DNA of 64,000 bases, taken from Cercospora beticola (lineage: Eukaryota > Ascomycota > Dothideomycetes > Mycosphaerellales > Mycosphaerellaceae). The notes beneath the pieces are model-generated. The model was given only the letters and a program-made list of their open reading frames with translations, was not told the origin of the DNA and ran no database searches. Shown here in pieces: positions 20,023-31,365 of this stretch (positions within the stretch are counted from its first letter, which is position 1; the number at the start of each line of letters is the position of its first letter). The translations under genes and the position numbers were made by a program. The DNA lies in contig NC_088940.1 in assembly GCF_033473495.1 (NCBI RefSeq), positions 2,046,001 through 2,110,000 of the forward strand, written 5' to 3'.

Positions 20023-21650
20023 ATGGCCTCCTACGCTGCGATCACGAGTTCGCCTGACGAGCATGGCGGCTCAAGACCGCATAGCACCTCCTCGCGAAGT
20101 GGCAGGAGCTCACGACACTCGAAACTGAACAGCGGCGGTGGTTCGGCATCATGGCTCTCTTCGGTCATAAACCTCGTCAACACAATCGTGGGAGCAGGAG
20201 TGCTTGCCATGCCTCATGCGCTCTCGAATATGGGCATCACGCTGGGTGTGATTGTCATCTGCTGGGCTGGTCTCACAAGCGGGTTCGGGCTATATCTACA
20301 GACAAGATGTGCGCGGTATCTGGATAGAGGCGGGAGCTCATTCTTTGCGCTCAGCCAAATCACGTATCCTGGAGCAGCAGTCGTTTTCGATGCGGCCATC
20401 ATGCTGAAGTGCTTTGGCGTGGGCGTGTCCTATCTCATTATTATTGGGGATCTCATGCCCGGCGTTATCAGAGGGTTTGTGGGCAATGTGAATGACCAGT
20501 TGTATCTGGTTGACAGACAGTTTTGGGTGACGGCGTTTATGTGAGTAGTGCGAGAACCAAGGGGCGGTCATCCAGAAGCTAACACGGAAGGCAGGTTGGT
20601 TGTGATTCCACTTTCATTTCTGCGCAAGTTGGACAGCTTGAAGTATACGTCCATGGTCGCGCTCGTTTCCATATCTTACTTGGTCGTACTTGTGGTCTAC
20701 CATTTCATTGCGAACGATGCTGGCCATGAGAAGGGGGCTGTACACTGGGTCAGATGGCAAGGATTGGGATCCACCCTTTCCAGCTTTCCGGTCATTGTAT
20801 TTGCGTATACATGCCATCAGAATGTGAGCAACGTCACTCATCTTGGGATGATGAGGCTGCATGCTAATGGTCACAGATGTTCTCAATCCTGAACGAGATT
20901 GCAGACAACAGCCCGAAACGGACCACTGCTGTCGTCACCGCGAGTATAGGAACCGCAGCCAGCACCTATATTCTGGTTGCCGTTACTGGATACCTCACAT
21001 TCGGAGACAATGTCCTTGGGAACATTGTGGCGCAATACGTGCCGAACGTGGCGTCTACCGTCGGTCGAGCTGCCATAGTGATTCTGGTCATGTTCAGCTA
21101 TCCTCTGCAGGTACATCCCTGCCGAGCCTCGCTCGATGCAGTGCTGAAGTGGCGCCCCGTCAACAGGCAGACTCAGGAATTCACTCCCGCGCCATCATCT
21201 AGAGGATCGCCTTCGAGGAACTCCCTCCTGACTGGCAAGGTACCTGTTGGACGACCGACACCGACAGAAATGAGCGAGGTGCGCTTTGCCATTCTGACGA
21301 CATGCATTATCATCATGTCATACATCGTGGCCATGACTGTGAGCAGCTTGGACAAGGTACTCGCGTATGTCGGATCAACAGGAAGCACGGCCATCTCTTT
21401 TATCCTGCCTGGACTGTTCTACTACAAAATTAGTGCGCCAGATTCGCCGCACCACCAACGACTTCTCAAAGACGAAGAAGATGAGGAATATGACCGCACT
21501 GCCTCTGTCGAGGAGGGCGGCTCCAGCAACGGCCGACAAGCAAAGGGTGAGCTGCTGCGAAAGTGCAGCTTAGCACTCGCAATTTATGGCTTCTCCGTGA
21601 TGATTGTGTGTCTCATCACAAATAGTATCAACATCGCACATGGGCGATAA
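20023..21650 (+). CDS. Vacuolar-type amino acid transporter (AAAP/SLC38, AVT5/6-like)
   Basis: Three exons: 20023-20540, 20595-20823 and 20877-21650, giving 506 residues with phases consistent. After a Ser/Arg-rich cytosolic tail, span 1 carries the family signature NLVNTIVGAGVLAMPHAL. Later come GDLMPGVIRGF, AYTCHQNMFSILNE (formed across intron 2), GYLTFGDNVLGNI and YPLQVHPCRASLD. These match fungal AVT5/6/7 proteins that export neutral or acidic amino acids across the vacuolar membrane. About 11 spans, with a hydrophilic acidic loop near residues 430-470. Vacuolar location is from family knowledge. Confidence 0.9.
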
Positions 21651-22610
21651 TATGTATTTCAGACGGCGTTCATGGCGGCATTGCATTGCGTTGTGTTTCG
21701 ATAGAGTGGGAGGAGAAGATCATTGCTGGCCTGACGGTCACTGCCATCAGAGAGGTACTCAAATACCCAGTATCATCAGTCCCGATACCATCACCATGCT
21801 TCTTGTGTTCGCAGGTCCTGATAACAATTGACGCGAGTCGCGCTCCAAAAGATGATCGCGAAAAGGCAAAGCCTTGAAACAGTATGGGTTCTCGGCTCTG
21901 ATACCGAAGGCTGCCGAGGCGCGGACCAATCCGGGCAAGATGCGCGCTTGCCGGGATTCGTCTGGGGAAATCATGACGACGGTTCGTCGCGCGTCTCGCT
22001 CGCATCATCATAAAGAGCTCATGCTCGCCCAGCCCGCCCGCTCGAACCTCACGTCGGTCGTGCGAACCATGTCCTTGCCCAGCCAAGCTACAATTTCTCC
22101 TCACTCTACGTACCACTTTCCCCTCACTCTCGAAGGGAGCACAAACCATTGATACCGTCTCGACGCGAACGAAACCTCCCGGAAGACCTGGGGCAGTCGT
22201 AGCTGCGACCAGGATACGCGGCAAGCGAGCGAATCGAAGTAAGTCAACGTCCATTCTGGGTTCTTACAAGGCTTCCGAAATGTGGGGAAATGGAAGTCGA
22301 TGCTGGGAGGATGCAAGATGAATGAGCATGGGTTGAGGCAGCGAACGACGAGAGGAAGACGCGGAGAGGGGCGTTGGTCGGGATGCTAGTCGATGCTGAC
22401 ACCTTCCTGGGAGATGAGACACTAGTCTTCTTACTACCACGACGAACTACATTCTTCGTCAAGGAGAAATCGTGAGAAGCCGTGTCGATTGCCTTCGTGA
22501 CATCTTGAGTGAGAAGAAGAACTAGCAAGAAGCTGTATATCTATCAAAAGAGCCTTTAAAAGCTTTTGACGTAGACTACTACGCGCTGCTCCTCATCATC
22601 ATCTCTCAAG
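21651..22610. other. Intergenic, 960 bp
   Basis: 3' side of the amino acid transporter and promoter of the carrier gene. An AT-rich CTTTAAAAG lies about 55 bp before the carrier ATG. No gene recognised. Confidence 0.4.
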
Positions 22611-23963
22611 ATGTCAAGCAAGGCCGCCGGCTTCTTCGAATACAACTCCCAACTTGTGAGCTCGTTTTATGAACAAATCGTCAGCCTTAACGGCGCTAAG
22701 TTTACCCCCGAGGACGCTTTCACCCTCTATCATCTCGTCACCGAAGAGCAATATGGCTCACGAACCGGAGCTGCTGTCGGCCCAATCCTTCCAGCTTTGG
22801 GCCATGCCTTAGCTGGAGGACTTGCGAGTGCAGTGGCGAAGGCGACTGTCTACCCGATCGATACGATTGTCACGCGAATGCAAGTGCAGAAGCAGCTGAA
22901 AGGCGACAAGGAGGCACCGAGTGCCGCTAGCAACGCCGACGCCGAGTACAAGGACCCTATCGATGCGGCGAAGAAGATTTACAAAAGTGAGGGAGGACTG
23001 AAGGGATTCTATGCTGGGCTGAACTCGGATGTGGTGAAGGGAATTGCAGATTCATTCTTGTTCTTCTTGGCGTATAATGCCGTGAGGGATCAGATGCTGA
23101 AGAAGCAGGGCGGAAAGCAAATGTCCATCTTGAAGGAATTGAGCGTGGGAATTTTGGCTGGCGGGATCTCCAAGGCCGTGACACAGCCAATTTCCAACAT
23201 CGTGGTCAGGCAACAGACGGCCGCTCTCGTGGCTGCAAGAGATCCAACTTCATCGACAACACCCGCTCAGAGCGACAGGTTGAGCGTGAAAGATGTCGCT
23301 CTACAGATTCGCAACGAAAAAGGCATTGCGGGATTCTGGGCTGGCTACAGCGCGCAGCTCATTCTGACGCTTAATCCTGCAATCACATTCGCAGTCGATA
23401 ATCTCCTCAAAGGACTCGTGCCAAAGGACAGACGCGACAACGCCAGTGCGACCTTCCTCGTGGCAGCACTTTCCAAAGTGATCGCCACCACAATCACATA
23501 CCCTGTGATGCTCGCCAAATCGCGTGCCCAAGCCGCAGGCAGTTCCCCCGAGGAAGGCGACCCAAGCGAACATTACGTCTCAGTCAACGACTCCGCAGAC
23601 CGCAAAACCCAAGTCAAACAAGCCATCAAACGCGTGGCGCAACTCCTCGAAGGCCAGACGCGAATCTTTGTCGCGTTGAAGAAAATCTATCGCGATGAAG
23701 GCGCGAAGGGAATGTATTCTGGTCTAGAGGGCGAAGTCGTCAAAGGTTTCCTTCAGCATGGTATTACCATGGCAGCTAAGGATGGCGTGCACGTTGGTGT
23801 TGTGCAGTTGTACTACGTTGTGTTGAAGTTGACGAAGAGGTGGGATGCTGAGTTGGCAAAGGCCCAAGAGCAGGCGGCGGAGCTTGCGAAGGATGCTGCG
23901 CACAAGGTCGAGGATGTTGCTCTGTCTGCTGCTGAGGCTGCTAAGAAGGCCGTTGGACAGTAG
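22611..23963 (+). CDS. Mitochondrial-carrier-family protein, peroxisomal carrier-like
   Basis: 450 residues, one exon. Three carrier repeats are visible: YPIDTIVTRMQ (about residue 83), QPISNIVVRQQ (about 193) and YPVMLAKSRAQ (about 302). Each is followed by the (Y/F)xG helix-end motif (GFYAGLNSDVV, GFWAGYSAQL, GMYSGLEGEVV). Only the first repeat keeps the PxD acid; Ser and Met replace it in repeats 2 and 3, as occurs in peroxisomal and other divergent carriers. A 65-residue N-terminal extension, a charged loop near 320-350 and an Ala/Lys-rich amphipathic tail make it longer than the usual ~300. The best guess is an organellar nucleotide or cofactor carrier. Confidence 0.8.
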   Translation: MSSKAAGFFEYNSQLVSSFYEQIVSLNGAKFTPEDAFTLYHLVTEEQYGSRTGAAVGPILPALGHALAGGLASAVAKATVYPIDTIVTRMQVQKQLKGDKEAPSAASNADAEYKDPIDAAKKIYKSEGGLKGFYAGLNSDVVKGIADSFLFFLAYNAVRDQMLKKQGGKQMSILKELSVGILAGGISKAVTQPISNIVVRQQTAALVAARDPTSSTTPAQSDRLSVKDVALQIRNEKGIAGFWAGYSAQLILTLNPAITFAVDNLLKGLVPKDRRDNASATFLVAALSKVIATTITYPVMLAKSRAQAAGSSPEEGDPSEHYVSVNDSADRKTQVKQAIKRVAQLLEGQTRIFVALKKIYRDEGAKGMYSGLEGEVVKGFLQHGITMAAKDGVHVGVVQLYYVVLKLTKRWDAELAKAQEQAAELAKDAAHKVEDVALSAAEAAKKAVGQ

Positions 23964-24424
23964 AGAATTGGTTCTGCTGGGAGACACCTATAAGCAAAAA
24001 TGAACGACTATTTCTTCAATGTTTGCTGCAAAATTGGCGAGGGATGTTACACCTTTGTAGTTTTGATTTCGGCACGTACGACGAGATATGAGAATTTTGC
24101 CAATCTGCTGCTCTCAATGCCATTCACGCAGGTTTCATCCCATCCTATTTTTCATATCTTCACTTACAAACTATCGACCACCCATCACCAACCCTTCCCT
24201 AGCTGTAGACAGGAAAATAAAAATTGAGAAAACTTCACATCGCATTCTCTCGCCCACGGCCTTGGTTCCACGCATACCTCGCTTTTCAAGACACAGTGCC
24301 TCAGCTACACCGCGTGAGGCAGAGAGATGCAAGTGTATAAAGAGCACTCAAATGCTCCAAGCAGAGTGCCCAGTATTGGCCTTGACTTCTGTTCTCTGCT
24401 TTCAAGTGAGAGCCGAGCCCTCCC
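23964..24424. other. Intergenic between convergent genes
   Basis: 461 bp with two 3' ends. Nothing recognised. Confidence 0.4.
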
Positions 24425-26919
24425 TCAAATCCCCGAATCCGTCTGCAAAGGCAACACGTCCGGATGCAAATGCATACAAGGATCACTCGAATCATCAGGA
24501 CTCCATTTATCCCAAGCTTTGCACATATCAAAGAAAGGCTCATCCCAGCCAGGCATAAAAGTCTTTGGCCAAAGTTTCACATTCTCCAGAATCTGCGCCG
24601 CTAATCCCATTGAAGCATGAAACGCGATATGACAATGCATAATCCACGCTCCAGGATTATCCGCTTTGAATGCGATGATCAGATACCCGCCATCGGGAAG
24701 AAAAGCTACATCTCGACGAGGTGGGTTGTGGAGTGTGAGGTTTGCTTGTGCGATGTCGCATTCTTGGGATTCGTCGGGGACGCATTGGTCGAGGACCGCG
24801 AAGTCGTGGCCGTGGAGGTGGATGGGGTGCTGGCCGGGGAAGTAGGCTGCGCTGGGTTTTTTGGGGATGGGATGGGGTTTTGAGGGGTTCTTTGGTTTTG
24901 CTGCACCGGAGATGATGTTGAGTTGGAACCAGTCGTCTTCGTCGGCGTCGCCGGAGTCGATGACTGTAAGCCAGGGCTTCTTGGTGAAGTCTTGGGTTGG
25001 GTTGAGGAGGGGTGGGTCGCTGAAGTTTAGCCACATTGGGTGGCTTTGGACGAGATAGAAGTGGGAGGTGTTCTTTTTGCAGGGGTAATATGGGGTCCCG
25101 TTGGTTTTCATGAAGTCGAGGTGGAAGTCGGGTAGTACTGGTGAGTGGTTAGAATGGTGCATTAAAGTATGGTATGATCATTGTCTCACCTTGCCGAGTT
25201 TCACTGACATTCCACTTGACAATTGGTGACAATGTCTGGACATCCGGATAGTACGTCTCGTCAATGCAGTCAAGTGTTATGTTTTCCTGTCGACTAGTGG
25301 TCGGGAAGTCTGTGTTTGAAGAATAGCGCAGAATACCAGTGCGACCATCAGGCTGTCGAAAGCTGAGGTCCTTGGGTTTGCAGCCCTTGTCCAGTGGTCC
25401 TGGATTGAAAGCAGTGCAGTTTGTGGCTGGCGATGTGCGGATCCAGAAGTTGACGTCTTCGGAGGGAATAGTGGGTTCTCCTGCTACTATGATGTTGTAT
25501 CGCTGGCCTGATGAAGGTCTCTGTCAGCGCGATTTCTGCAGATTAGACCTGGTCGATACCCACCAATGCCAACCACAATCTTGTTCGTATAGTACGGCGT
25601 GATGGAGACAAAGTCTGTTGAGATGACCCAGAAGGAATGGTTGTCGATGGAGAACACAAATGTCGTGTCAGCCGCGCCATTGATGATACGCATGAGGTAC
25701 CGGACTCCCTGTCTGCAGGTCAGCTCTATCTCTTGCAGAGGGACTCAATATGCGACCTACTCTCTGGAATACTACTTCATTGAACTTCGTTCCTTCTGGA
25801 ACAGGCTTGGATGCATCGAGAAGAGGCCATTGACCTTCAACCGGTTAGCCATAGACTCCTATGTTAAGAACGCGCAGAGGACTTGCCAACGCCATTCTGC
25901 AGCATGTTGTCGATATAGATACGACCACACTTCGTCACCATAGACCATTCCCACTTCTCGAAGACGCTATATGATCGGTTAGTGACGCCCAGTACTGCAG
26001 AAAGTGGGGTTTCATACGGCATGTGCAGCCAATCACTCAGAATGATGGGAGCTACTTGATGGTCGAAGCTTTTAGACATCGGCCCATAGACAGTGAACGC
26101 TCCCAGCAATCCTGCTGCGTACTGTGGTCCTCTGTAAGCTTTGTCTATTAGGGAATGATAGTCACACTCACCTGAAGGGAGTAGTGGCTATGGTACCACG
26201 AAGTGCCATACTATTTATGCCGTCAGCATAGATACCTGGAGATGGACTGAAGCAAAACCGCTAGTTACCTGAGTTGTATTGAAAACATAGGTGAACGTCT
26301 CTCCTGGCGCAATGGGACATTGAGTCACAGCATTGACTCCGTCCATCTGGCCAGTCTTCCACTGTCGAAAACCGTGCCAGTGAACTGTAGTCCCGTTGCC
26401 TGGCTCAGAAGCAGTCTTCGCCAAAGTATTGTTGATTGTGATTCTAATCTCATCGCCCCAGCAAGCTTGCAGACGCGGTCCAGGGAAACTGCCATTGAAG
26501 AGCTGGACATATACGTCTCCGGCGCCATCGGGATTGCGGGTGGACTCCGAAAGCTCCAGGTAATACTCTCTCACGACTCCTGTGGGACCATCAATCTCGT
26601 AGTTTGTGCCGATATCATACGTTTGGCCAGTCTTGGTATTCTTCAGCCAGCAAGTCCTGTTACCGTTCGTGTTGCAAGAAACCCAGCCGTCTTCCTTTCG
26701 GTAGTCTGGATACTTGCATATGAATGTGGGATCAGCAACGTCATCAAGGTCGTCTGGTGGATTGTAGATTGGGAAGCCTCCTTTGGTTGTGGCTTCTGGA
26801 GACTTGATAGGAACTTGCAGTGCAGTACTGGTATCGAAGTCTGGGACTTTCTGTGATCCGTGAACGAAAAAATCGAGGACGTATACAATCCTAGTCCAGA
26901 TGGCCCGCACCGGCGCCAT
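24425..26919 (-). CDS. Asco-laccase-like multicopper oxidase
   Basis: Seven exons: 26919-26269, 26210-26172, 26121-25887, 25834-25761, 25708-25564, 25507-25190 and 25137-24425, giving 724 residues with all phases consistent. All four copper clusters are present: HWHGFRQ (180), WYHSHYS (222), HPIHLHGHDF (~591) and HCHIAFH (~655), with Leu at the axial type-1 position. The protein ends in DSGI at the stop, like the DSGL/V/I tail of ascomycete laccases, so it should oxidise phenols or pigment precursors. Intron 3 (25835-25886) appears to use a GC donor (GCAAGT). The N-terminus (MAPVRAIWTRIVYVLDFF) is a poor signal peptide, so an upstream exon or a membrane anchor is possible. Confidence 0.9.
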
Positions 26920-28665
26920 TATGCAAGATGGAGATACGCACGGCTCAAACCAACGTTGGACAACTCTGTTGTCAGTAATGACAAAAAAATAAATTGTCGT
27001 GAAGAAGAGAGAAGGGTGCCGGCGTCTCTGCAGATTAAGTGTAAGGCAATTGATGGTCTGTGATGTATTTCTCAGCTCGCCATTGGAGCTGTGGTACTTG
27101 CACAGAACTGCGAAGCGCCACAAACACTAGCGAGCTGTCGGATCTGTCAACGTGAGAATTACAGCCTCTTGCAGCATCTGGATGAGTCTTTGTGGCTGCT
27201 TCAGCTATGTGATGGCACAGTGGCTTGCATGGAGAACTTTCCTACGGCGCTGGTCTCCCGATTGACACGGTGTAGTCTTGCTTCGAGAACCGCTGAGATG
27301 CTCGACAGTTATCTCGAAAGGAGCCATTGATCCGAAGGCCTTCCAAGTCTTCCTGGCCGTGGGTTTTCTTGCAAGATCAGGAGTCATTCGTCAGCTGGGC
27401 GTATGCCGTGTGTCGCTCGTGGTGGAGGCGTCAGCTGGAAGCAATTGGTGGTGGACAATGGGAACTGCAGCATGCGTAACCTCTCGCGTGCGATGCCTTC
27501 AGTGAACAGAGGGCGACAGCCCGGCCGGAGCATGATTGACGGGATGCCTCCCCATGGCAGGCGCCTCACGTCGGCGAGGCCGTAGCGGCACGATACGTTC
27601 CCACACATGCTGCAGAGCGATGGGCTGATGTCGCGTGGCTGGCTGAAACAGAGACCTGAGCTCGCACGAGGCGCAAAAGAGGAGGAGAGCAAGGTCTCGT
27701 TCATTGGCTCGGAAAGAGCTCCGCTGTCTCCGCTCCTGCTTTCTATCACCACCGACCAAATCACGACCTCCATCGACCGTGTATCAATGACATCGCTCAA
27801 GCATCCTGCATCTTACCGACCTCATTGATCTCCAAGCGGCCAGCGGAAAGCCATTGCTGCGAACAGAGCATGCAGGGCTTGCAGCATTAGTGCGGCGGCC
27901 AGGCCACGTGTGTCGTCTTCCCCTCCACAGCCTTCACGAGCCACCAGAAACTTTCCTCAAGACGACAGCTCAATCGGTACAGACATGCATTTTGAGACTG
28001 CCGTCCGTTGCCTGATTCTGGCAAGTGACACTCGTGGCTTTGGCGACCCGTAGCTCCGCTACAAAACAGCAATGAGTATCAAGAATGACCCAAACGCTGT
28101 CAGCATCGATGCCGGCGAGCTTCATAAGGTGAAGGCATGCACGAACTGCGATAACAACTGCAGGAGGCATCTCATCAATCATTGAAATTCCAGTGAGGTA
28201 CCTCGACTTCGACGACCGTGCCGTAGCTTCCTGTCGAAACCACCCCAGCAGTGCAGCGGGACTTGAAACTCATTCATCCAGTCGGTGGTGCAGTAGACAC
28301 GAGCGAAAGCCTGGAGGATCATCCGGTCATATATATCGAACGTTTGTGCAAGTGACCAGTGTAAGCTCAAACAGAAGTCTAGACAAACATCACATCTCTC
28401 GCTCTTCCGTTATCCTTCTATACTTCTTCTCTGTATACACATGCTCCTTCAATGCGGGGATAAGGAAACCCAGAGAAGTAATCACGAACAACCAAAGACC
28501 ACAATCGCCAGCTACCGAACTCTCCACCCACAGTAAGCACAATATCTTAGTCATCATCTTGAGCCCCAGGAAAGTTGCTCATAGCTCCGTAGCTCCATCA
28601 GCTCACTGTGCATCCTCCAACCACTCTTACAATCCAAGCTCATTATTGCACAATCATCAGACAAA
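26920..28665. other. Intergenic, 1.75 kb between divergent genes
   Basis: Promoter sides of the laccase and the glyoxalase-fold gene. Short frames on both strands carry no recognisable domain. Confidence 0.45.
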
Positions 28666-29317
28666 ATGCCCCCAACATTCTCAAAGATCACTCCTTCCCT
28701 CCCCGTAACTTCCATTCCAGACTCCATAGAATTCTACACAACCAAACTCGGCTTCCGCATTTCAGGCCGCGACCGCGACGACCATACTTGGCTCCGACTA
28801 GGAGGTCAAGATGCTGAAAAGGCTTCCATTCCGGTGAATGTGTATTTGAGAAGTAAGTGAGTGGGCAAATACCCAACACGCAACAGCCTCACACACGCAA
28901 TCATTGACCAAATCTGAATTCGCAAATAGGACGAGGTTTCCCCTCGATTCCCAATGACGTCGAATTCGGTAAAGTGCACATTCGCGTAGATGGAGCAGAA
29001 GATGAATTGGAGAAGTTGTATGAGACATTCGTCGCGAATGGAGTGAAAGTCCTAGAAGAAGTGAAGGTGATGCCTTGGGGATTGAAGCATTTTACTGTGA
29101 CAGGTGAGCTCATAAAAGTGATTGAGTGGTGCGATATGTGTTTACAGTGTTAGAGCTGACAATCGAGGCACAGATCTTGATGGGGTGAGTGATTCTGATG
29201 AATACTAACATTGCTGCAATGTCAGATTTGATGAGTGTGGCTGATATGATACTGCAGAATATTTTGAACTTCGATCAGGCCATTGCAGGATGGAAGCCGC
29301 CAGCTCGGAGAGATTGA
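28666..29317 (+). CDS. Glyoxalase / bleomycin-resistance-fold (VOC) protein
   Basis: Four exons: 28666-28852, 28930-29103, 29174-29184 (11 nt) and 29258-29317, giving 143 residues. The VOC fold shows paired beta-alpha-beta modules: PVTSIPDSIEFYTTKLGFRISGRDR in the first, VHIRVDGAEDELEKLYETF and PWGLKHFTVTDLDGNILNF in the second. The microexon encodes most of DLDG, the conserved turn before the last strand; without it the frame breaks. All junctions are GT-AG and in phase. Length and layout resemble small stand-alone dioxygenase/glyoxalase proteins with unknown substrate; a resistance role is possible but unsupported. Confidence 0.8.
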
Positions 29318-31365
29318 TCTCACATCGGGAAGGAAGTTGGAAGCAAAATCAATCGTGAGAAGTCTCCCAAGGCTCCGGTACGGAATCGTTTCAGTATAAT
29401 GCCCTCGGGACGCTGGCGTCAAGATCGAGATTTCTTTAAGATCTGATCTCTTGCATGGTAAGTCTCATGTGAAGTAAATAAAAGCATTGGCATGTGAAAT
29501 CTCCCGATAGGTTGGAATCTGATGGTTTCAGCACACGGTTGTGGAGACGTCAATGGAATCGAAATGGTGGCAGATTGTGAAACTGCTGAACCCGGGAACT
29601 GAGGATTGATATAGACAGTCAGCATATACTCACTCATGCCTTATGTCCATGCTAAGCGTTGTGGTTATCAAAGTCTGGTCGGAGATTTGTGCGCTTTCAA
29701 CAGCGAACGCAATCGGAGAGCGCGGTAGGGAAACACAGTCACGCCGGAGCGCAGAGCAAGAGTAGCCTGAGCTGGCGTCCATTCTGGTGTCCACAGGAGG
29801 GGCTCTGGCTCTGCCCCTCGTGCAGAGGTGCCGCATCTTGTTGGGCGTGAAACTAGCCTTGGGTTACTGTGCGCCCAAGGAGAAGCGGAGCGGACTACGT
29901 CTTCGCAGAAGGTTCTGCACGAGGAAGATCCATGTCGTGCATGCAACTTCGATCACGTGTGAGACAGGAAGACCTGGTTGGGCTTGCTACTTTTGCAGCG
30001 CCGGCCTTTATTTGACCAAGTTTTTACAGTCGGGTGAACTGGCGGTCCGTACGAGCGCCGCTGTCTTCGGCAAGCTTGATCCTGCTACCACATGCTCGGA
30101 ACGGGGCATGCTGGTGAAGACGGCAAGCATTGTGGTCCGGAGCGGAATGACGGGGTGAGATTGCTCGCATTGAACTCAGCCCTCGTTATATTGCAGATGC
30201 TGCTCGACATCGGTGCGCACGGTCAGCTTCGGTGCAGGCATGGAAGGAATTGGCGTGTCGCAGGCTCGTATACTCAGCGTGGGAGAGGAAGAGTCCAGTG
30301 TGCGATGGCGATTTCGTGGTGCAGCAGCTTCATGTGCAACGCAGGGGCGGCGTGTGAAGGGCGATCGAGGGCTGGTCGAAATTGTTGTGTCGTCGGTGCC
30401 CAGCGCTCTAAGAAAGTTGCCCGGCGTGATGCAGGTACGTCGACGGGGCGTGTTTCGATGGGGACCAAGACGTCGGCTCGCTGCACTGCTGGCGGCGGCG
30501 GTCAAGGGCTGCCTGTCCTGGGAGAGCGGTGGTTGTTGGAGCAGCGCAGAACAGAGCTGTCGTCCAGACGAACGCCCGTTGCGCTGCCACGCTGCCAGAG
30601 TCGTCTCGTCCCGGCAACCGTTGGCGGTGGCCCCTCGGCGGACATTTGCAGAGCATCGCCATCTCAGCGAAATGTCGAGGCGTGAGGTGCGCAGGCGGCG
30701 AAGGGCCAATGGCAGGGCGCGCTGGCTGGTCATTGAGTTTGGGGGATGGCCGCTCCCCTTTCCCGCGCTGTGGATGGCTACTTCCTAGCGCGTCCGGCAC
30801 ACACAATTCGCGTCGTCTTAGCGCCCCCGGTTGCCAGGATGCCTCAGCGCCGCTGGCGAATGGCTCGAGCGCACTCCACCGTCTTCTCCACGATGCAGTG
30901 ACACTACGGCCACACTCCATCACATTCCCTGTCGTCGACCTCCTCGCCGGCCTGCGCACGCGAATCGTCTTCATGCCTCTACTGCCCGCCGACAACATGC
31001 ACGACACGCCCGAGTGACACGCGACACGCCCTCTGATGCCCTCGTCCCCCAGGACCCTTTTTGTTATGCCGCCGCGGCACGACTGCGACAATTCTGAGAC
31101 GACGCACACGCGACGAGGCGCAAGCCGAGCCCATATTTGATTCTGCACGCAATATAGCGAATCACCGCCAGCACCCCGCGGTCACACAGTCACCACCGTC
31201 ATCTGGCGCTTGTGATTGCGTCGGTCCTGTTCATCACCAACACCGACCCCATCCTTCCACGACGAACACTCATATTCAGGAACCATCTACAACAATTCGC
31301 GCCCTGACATGCGTCGCAAATCCGTTCGAGGCTAGTGCTCATCATCGACCGCGCCCGGACCCACA
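29318..31365. other. Intergenic, 2.05 kb, GC-rich second half
   Basis: The longest gap in the window. Overlapping open frames on both strands at 30092-31148 are what a GC-rich stretch gives by chance; none shows a domain. It probably contains a long leader or promoter for the gene at 31366. Confidence 0.45.

Noticed and set aside
21670..22254. 194-codon minus-strand frame after the amino acid transporter
   Set aside because: No recognisable motif, irregular composition, and it overlaps the expected 3' region and carrier promoter.
24617..25058. Plus-strand frames opposite the last laccase exon
   Set aside because: They are antisense to well-conserved copper-binding sequence and have no features of their own.
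30092..31148. Overlapping open frames of 160-250 codons on both strands
   Set aside because: GC-rich DNA lowers stop frequency; the products are Arg/Ala/Ser-rich without domains, and frames on both strands look equally good.
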